This document shows, one piece after another, positions 40,619 to 48,112 of a stretch of DNA of 63,713 bases (positions are counted from its first letter, which is position 1; every line of letters starts with the position of its first letter). Source of the DNA: Prochlorococcus sp. AG-409-I11 (GTDB taxonomy: Bacteria; Cyanobacteriota; Cyanobacteriia; PCC-6307; Cyanobiaceae); NCBI GenBank assembly GCA_003215725.1, contig QCJX01000008.1, forward strand, positions 1-63,713. The letters run 5' to 3'. Below the pieces are notes generated by a model that made no database searches, was not told where the DNA came from, and saw only the letters and a list, made by a program, of their open reading frames with translations. Both the position numbers and the translations under genes were made by a program.

Positions 40619-40969
40619 CTAATAGAGGTAGTAAGTTATAAATCTGTATACAAATTGATTTTAATAACGAATACAATAAAACACCAGAAAAGTTTTGAGG
40701 CTATATCAACAACAAAAGTTGAATATACTTCGAACTATAATTCGTGAGAGTATATACATCATGAACGGTCAATATATAGTATCCGAAAAAACTATTAATA
40801 TTTTGACATACTGGCGAGAATAACTGCCCTGCAATGTTTTTGAATGATTACAAATACATGCTACAGAACCTAGACTTTTTAAAGAAATGACGAATTAATT
40901 GTGTCTATGAAGTAAAGTAGGAGATCTATAAAGCATCCAATTGCTTTATAAATAAATGTCAAATAAGCT
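40619..40969. other. Divergent intergenic region between ABC-2 operon and Rieske gene
   Basis: About 350 AT-rich bases. Structure seen: a 9-bp inverted repeat immediately before the Rieske gene (40927-40950). A 20-codon ATG frame at 40761 is too short to support as a gene. Confidence 0.45.
40927..40950. promoter_or_regulatory. Inverted repeat in front of the Rieske gene
   Basis: TATAAAGCA and TGCTTTATA separated by six bases, ending 19 bases before the start codon. It could be an operator near the promoter or an mRNA hairpin near the ribosome site. No known family consensus is claimed. Confidence 0.4.
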
Positions 40970-42304
40970 ATGAACGAAGATGGTGTAAGGCAAATTAACT
41001 CCCTTAAAAAAGCTAATGAAGCTTTTTTAGGAACTAACGTATATGAGGATAATGATCAGAAAGTAGTCGATAATTTAGCAGTAACACCATCCAATCAACT
41101 GACGAATGGTTTATTAGGTTGGTATTCAGTATGCAGTAGCCATAAATTAAAAATAAATCAGCTAAATCATATTTCAATGTATAATGAACCATTAATATTG
41201 TATAGAGATAAGGATTCAAAAGTAAGGTGTATTAAGGATTTATGTCCACATAGAGGAGCATCATTTAGAGGGGGGGAAATAGATAATGGTGAATTAGTAT
41301 GCCCATATCATGGGGCCAGGTTCTCTTCAAAAGGAGAATGTACAAATCTAGATAGAATTACATGTCAGCATATAGTAGATACTAATTATAATAATTACGC
41401 AAAAAAAATTCACCTCTATCAATACCCTGTACAAGAAAAGGATGGCTACATATATATTTACTACACTGGTAAAGCGAAAACAAACTTAGGTGACTTTGAT
41501 ATAGAGACATCACTTGAGAAAAGTCTAGCTGAAAATTATGGATTTAATACATCTGAATATAGTTACGAGGAAGTATGTGTCGATTTTAAATGTGATTGGG
41601 CTAGAATAATTGAAAACCACTTGGATATTTTACATATATTTTGGGTTCATGGAGATACAATCCCAGATAAGGACGTCAGTAGGAAAGTAATAACCAGCTT
41701 TAACCAATCAATTACAAGAGATAATTATCATATAGAAAGTAAATACAACCATAAAGACAAATCCAAAGGAGAGTTTATAACAATAAAATTTATACCACCA
41801 GGAAGAATATTAATCTTTAAAGGTGATCCTAAAACTGCCAGATATATTCAATGCCTTGATCACATACCACTTGCACAGAATAGAGCAAGAGTTATAGTAC
41901 GTCACTATAGAAAGTTCCTTAAAAACAAATTTCTAACTAAACTTATACTTTTTAAAAATCTTCAACAGCGAATCTTTTATAAAGTATTTTCTGAAGACTA
42001 CCTCATTCTCAAAACGCAAACATTTAATCAACAAATGGGATATATAGAGAAAGATAATGTCAAACTTCTAGGAGAAGACAAAATGGTCCAATATTATTGG
42101 GATTGGCTCCAAAATGCCTTGAAAAAGGAAAAGCCATGGGATTTACATAAAACAAACGCCCACACTAATTCTGTTCACCAAGATATGCCTATGGTTTATC
42201 CACCAGAAAACCCTAGGTTAGCTCGTGATAATGATAGAGAAATAACAATTAAACTTATAATCAGAGCTTTAGTACCATTAGGAATTTTCTTACTTATTAT
42301 TTAG
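40970..42304 (+). CDS. Rieske oxygenase of the PaO/CAO group; candidate chlorophyllide a oxygenase
   Basis: A 444-aa Rieske non-haem iron oxygenase. The [2Fe-2S] ligands are C92, H94, C111 and H114 (CPHR, CPYH). The mononuclear-iron motif ENxxDxxHxxxxH is at residues 215-227, with H222 and H227 as ligands. A C-terminal hydrophobic helix (about 428-444) can anchor it in the membrane, as in pheophorbide/chlorophyllide oxygenases. Prochlorococcus makes chlorophyll b with a strongly diverged chlorophyllide a oxygenase, and this protein is a candidate. Chlorophyll breakdown or another substrate cannot be excluded. The Pcb antenna gene is 3.5 kb downstream. Confidence 0.75.
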   Translation: MNEDGVRQINSLKKANEAFLGTNVYEDNDQKVVDNLAVTPSNQLTNGLLGWYSVCSSHKLKINQLNHISMYNEPLILYRDKDSKVRCIKDLCPHRGASFRGGEIDNGELVCPYHGARFSSKGECTNLDRITCQHIVDTNYNNYAKKIHLYQYPVQEKDGYIYIYYTGKAKTNLGDFDIETSLEKSLAENYGFNTSEYSYEEVCVDFKCDWARIIENHLDILHIFWVHGDTIPDKDVSRKVITSFNQSITRDNYHIESKYNHKDKSKGEFITIKFIPPGRILIFKGDPKTARYIQCLDHIPLAQNRARVIVRHYRKFLKNKFLTKLILFKNLQQRIFYKVFSEDYLILKTQTFNQQMGYIEKDNVKLLGEDKMVQYYWDWLQNALKKEKPWDLHKTNAHTNSVHQDMPMVYPPENPRLARDNDREITIKLIIRALVPLGIFLLII

Positions 42305-42398
42305 TTATATCATTAACTATAAACTCTGATACAAAACTTCTTTTATATTTCAGCAAACTATTAAAAATATTATTATAAGTTAAATTCTTGTATCTTTT

Positions 42399-42506
42399 AT
42401 GAATAACCAAAAAGAAAGGCCTATCTGGATGAATTGGGCATATTTGGCAATATTTATTCTAACCAGTTGGCAATTGTTTAATTTTTGGTCAGATAAGCTT
42501 ACCTAG
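42399..42506 (+). CDS. 35-aa single-helix membrane peptide
   Basis: A small ATG frame between the Rieske gene and flavodoxin. A polar start (NNQKERPIW) leads into one Trp-rich hydrophobic helix (about 12-30, NWAYLAIFILTSWQLFNFW). It could be a thylakoid mini-protein. No ribosome site decides it; conservation would be needed to prove it. Confidence 0.45.
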   Translation: MNNQKERPIWMNWAYLAIFILTSWQLFNFWSDKLT

Positions 42507-42592
42507 TATCACTTTATATACCCATATATATATTTGTTAGAGCGTATTCTGCTTCTGTATCAATAATCACCTAGGTGAGTAAGGCATGATCT

Positions 42593-42610
42593 GCTAATGA
42601 TTATGCTAAT
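42593..42610 (+). promoter_or_regulatory. Fur-like hexamer array upstream of flavodoxin
   Basis: Three adjacent hexamers GCTAAT-GATTAT-GCTAAT resemble the GATAAT units of Fur boxes; the 19-base stretch matches the classical Fur consensus at 13 positions by hand count. It lies 31-49 bases upstream of the flavodoxin ATG, where a repressor would block the promoter. Confidence 0.45.
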
Positions 42611-42641
42611 GATCTATAAGAGAATAGTTATATATTTAACC

Positions 42642-43163
42642 ATGACCGTAGGAATTTATTTCGCAACAACAACAGGTAAAACTGAAGATATAGCAGATCG
42701 TCTTCATGATCTTCTTGCAAATAGTGATTCACCAAAAGATTTAGCTGACCTAAGTGATGTGAATGAATTCCTTAATCATGATGGAATAATATGTGGAATC
42801 CCAACATGGAACACAGGAGCTGATAGTGAACGATCAGGTACAGCATGGGATGCTCTACTTGAAGATATTGGATCATTAAATATGACTGGTAAGAAGGTTG
42901 CTATTTTTGGGCTTGGAGATTCTTCGACTTATACAGAGAACTTCTGTGATGCAATAGAAGAATTACATTCGTACTTCAAAAAGGCTGGAGCATCAATGGT
43001 TGGCTATGTCTCTAAGGATAGTTATACATTTGACGAATCAAAGAGTGTTATAGGCAATATGTTCTGTGGATTACCTCTAGACGAAGATAGTGAATCTGAC
43101 TTAACAGATCAGCGTCTTTCAGAATGGGCTGATCAGTTGAAGGCTGAGATAATAGGTCTATAA
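42642..43163 (+). CDS. isiB: Flavodoxin
   Basis: A 173-aa long-chain flavodoxin, the FMN protein that replaces ferredoxin as electron carrier from PSI under iron limitation. The phosphate loop is TTTGKTED (residues 8-15). The two flavin-stacking loops are GIPTWNTGADSERSGTAWD and GLGDSSTYTENFCDA. The upstream in-frame ATGs at 42597 and 42606 overlap the Fur-like array, so I start at 42642, which gives the normal length. Confidence 0.95.
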   Translation: MTVGIYFATTTGKTEDIADRLHDLLANSDSPKDLADLSDVNEFLNHDGIICGIPTWNTGADSERSGTAWDALLEDIGSLNMTGKKVAIFGLGDSSTYTENFCDAIEELHSYFKKAGASMVGYVSKDSYTFDESKSVIGNMFCGLPLDEDSESDLTDQRLSEWADQLKAEIIGL

Positions 43164-43223
43164 ATATAAATAATTTAGAAAATTCAACATAATTAAGTTC
43201 ATAGACTTTATAGTATAAATAGT

Positions 43224-44042
43224 ATTTATGAATCTTCCATAAGCTATTCTACAAATTCCTGGTTATATTGCAAGTCTGTAGATGTTGTCCTAAATGGACA
43301 ACTTATTCTAGACAATTTAACTCTAGATTTAAAATATGGAGAACATACAGCAATAATTGGTCCAAATGGTTCTGGTAAATCAACATTAATTAATTTAATT
43401 ACTAGGTCTGTCTACCCACAAGTTAAGAGAGATACTCAATTAATTCTTTTCAACAAGGAGCTAATCAATATATGGGACATAAGAAAAAAAATAGGATACG
43501 TTAACTCAGACATGGATAATAGAGTAAAACAATCAATGACGGTAAGAAATTTTGTCCTGTCAGGATGTTTTGGAACAATAGGTTTGAATCCTAATTTTAA
43601 ATTAAATCATACTCATGTTCTACAAGCAGATGAGGCGATTGAGAAGCTATGCTTAGCTCCTGTTTCATATAAGTTCTATTATCAATTGTCTGACGGGGAA
43701 AAAAGAAAAGCATTAATCGCTAGAGCAATAGTCAATAAACCGTTAATTTTAATTTTAGATGAACCCACCTGCAGATTAGATTTAAAGGCAAAGTACCAAT
43801 TAATAAAGTTAATTGCAAAATTAAGTCAAAATGGAATGACTATTATTCAAGTTACTCATGATTTAGAATCGATTATAAATGAGACTAAAAAACTAATTAT
43901 GATAAAAAATGGAAAAATATTTAAACAAGGAGCAATAGGTAAAATCGTTAATTCAAAAAATTTGTCAAAGTTATATGAAATAGATATTGAGGTCAAAAAT
44001 CTCTATGGTTATTGGAATGTTGCCCCAAAACCTAGCTTATAA
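43224..44042 (+). CDS. ABC transporter ATPase (ModF/PhrA-like), start codon not found
   Basis: A complete ATPase domain reads without stop from 43197: Walker A GPNGSGKST, NIWDIRKKIGYVNSD, signature LSDGEKRKALIARA, Walker B LILILDEPTCRLD and H-loop QVTHDLES. The N-terminal strand KSVDVVLNGQLILDNLTL is also there. No ATG, GTG or TTG exists in frame before it; the listed start is an ATT. An ATG at 43228 is in another frame and stops after four codons, so a one-base loss near 43230-43245 or a rare start is implied. The first in-frame ATG (43512) would delete Walker A. Confidence 0.65.
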   Translation: MYESSISYSTNSWLYCKSVDVVLNGQLILDNLTLDLKYGEHTAIIGPNGSGKSTLINLITRSVYPQVKRDTQLILFNKELINIWDIRKKIGYVNSDMDNRVKQSMTVRNFVLSGCFGTIGLNPNFKLNHTHVLQADEAIEKLCLAPVSYKFYYQLSDGEKRKALIARAIVNKPLILILDEPTCRLDLKAKYQLIKLIAKLSQNGMTIIQVTHDLESIINETKKLIMIKNGKIFKQGAIGKIVNSKNLSKLYEIDIEVKNLYGYWNVAPKPSL

Positions 44043-44241
44043 TTAAAATAACAATAAAAATTGATATTATTATAAATACAATATTTCTATTAGAATTTTT
44101 TATGCGCAATTTTTTTGATAATTGCATAATATTGGAATTAGATTTTGCTGGTTGGCCACATTGCGAGCAGATAAGCTTGCCTGCCAATGATCTGTCAGCA
44201 ATGATTCTATAGCTTCCGCAATGTGAGCATCTAATATTCAT
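44032..44241 (-). CDS. Zinc-ribbon single-helix membrane protein
   Basis: A 69-aa protein: an N-terminal zinc ribbon with two CxxC pairs (CSHC at 5-8, CSQC at 25-28), a basic linker and a C-terminal hydrophobic helix (about 52-69). Its 3' end overlaps the end of the convergent ATPase gene by 11 bases. The starts of this and the next reverse-strand gene are close, which suggests co-transcription. The function is unknown. Confidence 0.7.
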   Translation of the reverse strand: MNIRCSHCGSYRIIADRSLAGKLICSQCGQPAKSNSNIMQLSKKLRIKNSNRNIVFIIISIFIVILIIS

Positions 44242-44245
44242 CGAT

Positions 44246-44977
44246 TTATATTGATTTAAGAGTTAGCAATGGATCTCTCATGTTATCTGAATAACCTAAT
44301 AGATTATGTGAGAAGTATGAATATATAAGTTCGTTCTTACTATTGCAAACTATTGTTGCACCCCTCTGGGTTAAATACCTATTATTAATCATATAAAGCT
44401 TCCAGTGTTGAATAACCTCTAACAAGTTAAGCAATCTCAGTGTAGCAAGCTCAAATGGCAATAATCGATTATTTCTATCAAAAAGCCTAAATAATATAGT
44501 AAAAGACTTTCCCATAAAGTCATTAATATAATTATTATCATGAGCAAATATTGCGGATGATTCCTTGTCTCCACAGTAACCTCTTAATACTTCTTTCAAT
44601 GTTCCAGAGGATCCAATTCCACAACACATAAGTAACATATTAACTAAATCATTTACTTGGAATCTAAGTCCACTATACAAATTCAATTCTTTATGAATTT
44701 TATTATCTGTGTAAACATAGAGATTTCTACTTGGAAATCCAGTATAAGTACAAAATTTCTCTTTGGCCTCCTCCGTGCCAATAGCTAAAGCAATGATATC
44801 AAAGCTCTGAAAGAAAGCTTTGTCATTTATAATATGTTGTACATATTCAAGACTGTCAAAGTCTCCTAGTAATCCAAGTATAATAAATATTTTCCTATCT
44901 GATTTAAACATTCTTATTTCATCACCAAGTAATTCATAAATTTTATGCAAGTACTTATCGTTTGTTGCCATTTTCAA
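44246..44977 (-). CDS. Peroxiredoxin-like (AhpC/TSA-type) family protein
   Basis: A 243-aa soluble protein. FIILGLLGDFDSLEYVQHI, the FDIIALAIGTEEAKEKFCTYTGFP block and NLYVYTDNKIHKELNLYSG resemble the PRXL2/AhpC-TSA-like thioredoxin-fold family. The strongly conserved peroxidatic CxxC of classical enzymes is not visible after the first strand, so activity is uncertain. The C-terminal half is helical. It lies between the zinc-ribbon gene and ferritin, divergent from the latter. Confidence 0.6.
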   Translation of the reverse strand: MKMATNDKYLHKIYELLGDEIRMFKSDRKIFIILGLLGDFDSLEYVQHIINDKAFFQSFDIIALAIGTEEAKEKFCTYTGFPSRNLYVYTDNKIHKELNLYSGLRFQVNDLVNMLLMCCGIGSSGTLKEVLRGYCGDKESSAIFAHDNNYINDFMGKSFTILFRLFDRNNRLLPFELATLRLLNLLEVIQHWKLYMINNRYLTQRGATIVCNSKNELIYSYFSHNLLGYSDNMRDPLLTLKSI

Positions 44978-45093
44978 GTATTTAGTTTATCTATTATACC
45001 ATAAAATTGTTATATTTATAAATTTCTGAATTATTTTGACTTGTATGGAAAAACATTTATCATGTTCTTTGTATTTATCGGGTTGTTAGCATC

Positions 45094-45609
45094 ATGAATG
45101 ACCTTACCAAAGCTATAAACAATCATCTTTCTTGTGAATTCCAAGCTAGTCATACTTATTTAGCAATGTCTATATGGTTACGAGAAAAGGACCTTGCAGG
45201 GTTTTCATCTTTTATGCAAACCAAAAGTAAGGAAGAAAGAGGACATGCTGATCGCCTTATTGCTTACCTAGTTGATTCTGACGAGCAGGTTGAACTACCA
45301 AGTGTTGATGCTCCCCAACGTAGTTGGACATCTGCACAAGCATTATTTGACCAGGTATACGAAATGGAACAAGCTGTAACTGCCTCAATCAACCGTATTT
45401 ACTCGATCGCTGAAAAGGCAGGTGAAAGAAGTGCAACTGCAATGCTTGATTGGTTCGTGGCTGAACAACTTCAAGAGGAAGCAGAGGCGAGATTTGTAAG
45501 AAAAAGACTTCGACTTGCTGGGGACAATAGTGCTGCGCTTTTGTTGTTAGATCAACAGTTCCTAGATGGTACAGCTTTATCTACAGTCAAAGGAGGACCT
45601 GGCGAATAA
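45094..45609 (+). CDS. Ferritin
   Basis: A 171-aa bacterial non-haem ferritin that oxidises and stores iron in a 24-mer shell. Ferroxidase residues are visible: E15, E48 with H51 (ExxH), E92 and the AEQLQEE stretch with E124, Q125 and E128. No haem ligand was looked for or claimed. It follows a 116-base divergent gap from the peroxiredoxin-like gene and is upstream of the Pcb gene. Confidence 0.92.
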   Translation: MNDLTKAINNHLSCEFQASHTYLAMSIWLREKDLAGFSSFMQTKSKEERGHADRLIAYLVDSDEQVELPSVDAPQRSWTSAQALFDQVYEMEQAVTASINRIYSIAEKAGERSATAMLDWFVAEQLQEEAEARFVRKRLRLAGDNSAALLLLDQQFLDGTALSTVKGGPGE

Positions 45610-45845
45610 CATTTATGAGATATAACTATCCCTCTTGATTGACATTTAATCATTGCTCTTAATAAATAAACTAATAGAATAAATTATTTTCTTGATACAA
45701 CCACTACTATCATTTTATACACATAATTAAGTAACGAATGATATAGTAGTAACATGCATAAAGTACAACTATAATAAGCGATGTGAAGCGCTTAGTTATT
45801 TAAAACTATCTGAAATAAGTTAACAAAGCCCCTTGTTTTTATCTC
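45610..45845 (+). promoter_or_regulatory. Pcb upstream region with inverted repeat and -10 candidate
   Basis: Between ferritin and the Pcb gene. CTACTATCATT (45704-45714) is echoed by AATGATATAGTAG (45737-45749), an inverted repeat broken by two bases. GTA-N8-TAT (45731-45744) is one base from the Crp/NtcA-type GTA-N8-TAC, and a perfect TATAAT lies at 45770-45775, 70 bases before the GTG start. No -35 match is seen, which fits activator dependence. Confidence 0.35.
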
Positions 45846-46910
45846 GTGCAGACCTACGGGAACCCTAACGTTACCTACGAATGGTATGCGGGTAATTCAG
45901 GAACCACTAATCGCTCAGGAAAATTCATCGCCGCCCATGCTGCGCATGCAGGGTTGATGTGTTTTTGGGCAGGTGCGTTCACATTATTTGAACTTGCTCG
46001 CTATGACCCATCAATTCCAATGGGAAACCAAAGCCTTATTTGTTTACCTCATTTAGCAGGACTTGGTATCGGCGGAATTGAAAATGGTGTAATCACTGCT
46101 CCATATGGAATGACTGTTGTAGCAGTACTACATTTAATAGTTTCTGCTGTATATGGTGCAGGAGGACTTCTCCATTCATTGAAATATGAAGGAGATCTGG
46201 GTAGTTATCCTAATGGGAGCAGACCTAAAAAGTTTGACTTCGAGTGGGATGATCCAGACAAACTTACCTTTATTCTTGGACATCACCTTATTTTCCTAGG
46301 TGTTGGAAACATTCAATTTGTCGAATGGGCCAGGATTCATGGCATTTGGGACACAGCCGCAGGAACCACTCGTCAAGTTCAATACAATCTTGACTTTGGA
46401 ATGATTTGGAATCATCAAGCCGATTTCTTATCAATAAATAGTTTGGAGGATGTCATGGGTGGACATGCTTTCCTTGCTTTTTTCCTAATTATTGGAGGTG
46501 TCTTCCATATCGCAACGAAACAATTCGGGGAATACACCGAATTCAAAGGAAAAGGCTTACTTTCTGCTGAGGCAGTTCTTTCATACTCCTTGGCTGGTGT
46601 TGCTTACATGGCTTTTGTCGCAGCATTCTGGTGCTCAACAAACACAACTATCTATCCAACTGAGTTGTATGGAGAAGTTCTGAAATTGCAATTGGATTTC
46701 GCTCCATATTTTATTGATACGGTGCAACTTCCAGATTATGCCCATTCTTCTAGAGCCTGGCTTTCAAACGTCCACTATTACCTTGGATTCTTCTTTCTTC
46801 AAGGACATTTATGGCATGCATTGAGAGCTATGGGATTTGACTTTAGAAGGATTGGTAAGGCTATTAACAACTTTGAAAATGCTTCAATCACTGTTGGAGG
46901 TAAAAGTTAG
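45846..46910 (+). CDS. pcb: Chlorophyll a/b light-harvesting protein Pcb
   Basis: A 354-aa six-helix antenna protein of the CP43/IsiA/Pcb family, binding divinyl-chlorophyll a and b in the thylakoid. The start is GTG. The N-terminus NPNVTYEWYAGN and GKFIAAHAAHAGLMCFWAGA, the GHHLIFLGVGNIQFVEWARIHG and GGHAFLAFFLIIGGVFHIATK helices and the final HYYLGFFFLQGHLWHALRAMGFDFRR supply chlorophyll-ligand histidines. Placement between ferritins, flavodoxin and a regulator suggests it is the iron-stress-type Pcb. Which Pcb paralogue (B, C or another) cannot be fixed from sequence alone. Confidence 0.95.
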   Translation: MQTYGNPNVTYEWYAGNSGTTNRSGKFIAAHAAHAGLMCFWAGAFTLFELARYDPSIPMGNQSLICLPHLAGLGIGGIENGVITAPYGMTVVAVLHLIVSAVYGAGGLLHSLKYEGDLGSYPNGSRPKKFDFEWDDPDKLTFILGHHLIFLGVGNIQFVEWARIHGIWDTAAGTTRQVQYNLDFGMIWNHQADFLSINSLEDVMGGHAFLAFFLIIGGVFHIATKQFGEYTEFKGKGLLSAEAVLSYSLAGVAYMAFVAAFWCSTNTTIYPTELYGEVLKLQLDFAPYFIDTVQLPDYAHSSRAWLSNVHYYLGFFFLQGHLWHALRAMGFDFRRIGKAINNFENASITVGGKS

Positions 46911-46935
46911 GAATAAGCAAACACCACAACAACAT

Positions 46936-46965
46936 AAAAAAGGGCCTCTAAATGGGGCCCTTTTT
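46936..46965 (+). terminator. Rho-independent terminator after Pcb
   Basis: AAAAAGGGCC and GGCCCTTTTT arms around a short loop, a strong GC-core hairpin ending in a T run, 26 bases after the Pcb stop. Confidence 0.85.
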
Positions 46966-46975
46966 GATTTCTCTA

Positions 46976-47001
46976 TAAATAGGTATATACAAACCTATTT
47001 A
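46976..47001. promoter_or_regulatory. Inverted repeat upstream of the Crp-type regulator
   Basis: TAAATAGGT and ACCTATTTA with an eight-base spacer. It lies about 200 bases before the regulator start, downstream of the Pcb terminator. A candidate operator, possibly autoregulatory; no consensus is claimed. Confidence 0.35.
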
Positions 47002-47207
47002 AAAAGTCAGAATTAAATAAATGCTCAAGCAAATAATGATTTATCCAAATGCTGACAATACTGGTTTTATGTGACCAAAATTACACTCTTACGCTTCAGA
47101 AGTGCGAAATCTTCGCAAGAGTGGTATTGCTATTGAGAATCGCTTGCAAAAGGTATGCTCGTGGGTATATCTTTGAGACTTCTTCTCAACAAGCTCTTGA
47201 AAAGCAA

Positions 47208-47801
47208 ATGAGCTTTAGATTTTTACCAGACGAACCAGTTGCCGCTGTACGGATGCCTACAGGTCAATCCGTACTTATAGATCCGTCATCAAGGTCAGGT
47301 GGTGGCTGCCTGGAAGTCCTTGATGGAGTTGCACGTGTTTACTGTCCATGTGAAGAGACGGAGGGAATGACTCTTGCATTTCTACAAAAGGGAGATCAAC
47401 TAAGGACAGAAAGACTATGTAGCGAAGGCGTTTGTGTAGAGGCACTTACACCTTTATGTTTTAGAAGTGATTCAGAGGCTTGTGATACTTCTAATTTCGA
47501 TGCAGTTAATGAATGGACACTGCAACTTCTGAGGATAAGACATTTAGGAAACGCTGAACAAAGATTACAAGCCTTATTTGCACTTCTCGTTAATAGATTA
47601 GGTATAAGGTCTGGAGACTGGTGTCAATTACCATTTCGGCTAACTCATGAACGAATTGGAGAATTAATAGGATCAACAAGAGTTACCTCAACTAGGCTAA
47701 TATCAAGATTAAGAACAGCTAACTTACTCAACGTTCCAACAGGTGAATCTACGTTAAAACTTTCACCTGGATTCATAGAATCATCACCATTAATAAGTTA
47801 G
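47208..47801 (+). CDS. Crp/Fnr-family regulator with cysteine-rich sensor domain
   Basis: A 197-aa protein. The C-terminal winged helix (about 144-171, LTHERIGELIGSTRVTSTRLISRLR) is a clear Crp/Fnr DNA-binding helix-turn-helix preceded by the RLQALFALLVNRLG connector. The N-terminal half-barrel is degenerate and carries C34, C46, C48, C71, C76, C84 and C92, plus C139. Such a density suggests metal, Fe-S or thiol sensing rather than cyclic nucleotide binding. I take the ATG at 47208; the longer frame from 47049 adds an unlike tail. The next gene starts 8 bases later. Confidence 0.82.
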   Translation: MSFRFLPDEPVAAVRMPTGQSVLIDPSSRSGGGCLEVLDGVARVYCPCEETEGMTLAFLQKGDQLRTERLCSEGVCVEALTPLCFRSDSEACDTSNFDAVNEWTLQLLRIRHLGNAEQRLQALFALLVNRLGIRSGDWCQLPFRLTHERIGELIGSTRVTSTRLISRLRTANLLNVPTGESTLKLSPGFIESSPLIS

Positions 47802-47808
47802 TTCAACA

Positions 47809-48081
47809 ATGCAAGCACTTAATTCTAATACTGTTACAGGAAGCCTATGCAGGGAAGTAGATTCGCTTAGGGCAAGATGTGCAAGCATTATTCAGTCTTT
47901 AATACAATGCCAAAACTTATCTCTAAAAGTTAGACTACAAAATGAACTATATTCTTTAGAAAATAGAAGAACTGAATTATTAAAAACAGCTTACTTGATG
48001 CTAGACAAGGATTTCTGTGATTATTTATCAATAAAATTGCTTATAGAGTTATGTAGAAGACCTATTTCTGCTCTAAATTAA
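47809..48081 (+). CDS. Small helical protein co-encoded with the Crp-type regulator
   Basis: A 90-aa protein I cannot assign. It is predominantly helical (DSLRARCASIIQSLIQCQNLSLKVRLQNELYSLENRRTELLKTAYLMLD), possibly a coiled-coil hairpin, and has four cysteines. It starts 8 bases after the regulator stop, so the two are almost surely one transcript, and it may modulate or pair with the regulator. Function unknown. Confidence 0.68.
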   Translation: MQALNSNTVTGSLCREVDSLRARCASIIQSLIQCQNLSLKVRLQNELYSLENRRTELLKTAYLMLDKDFCDYLSIKLLIELCRRPISALN

Positions 48082-48112
48082 TAAGTACTTCTTAATGGTT
48101 ATAAGTTAGATG

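Noticed and set aside
40761-40823. 20-codon ATG frame in the ABC-2/Rieske gap
   Set aside because: Too short, with no hydrophobic or motif support and no ribosome site.
47049-47207. N-terminal extension of the Crp/Fnr regulator
   Set aside because: The extra 53 residues are unlike the family, and ATG 47208 matches the start of the conserved part.
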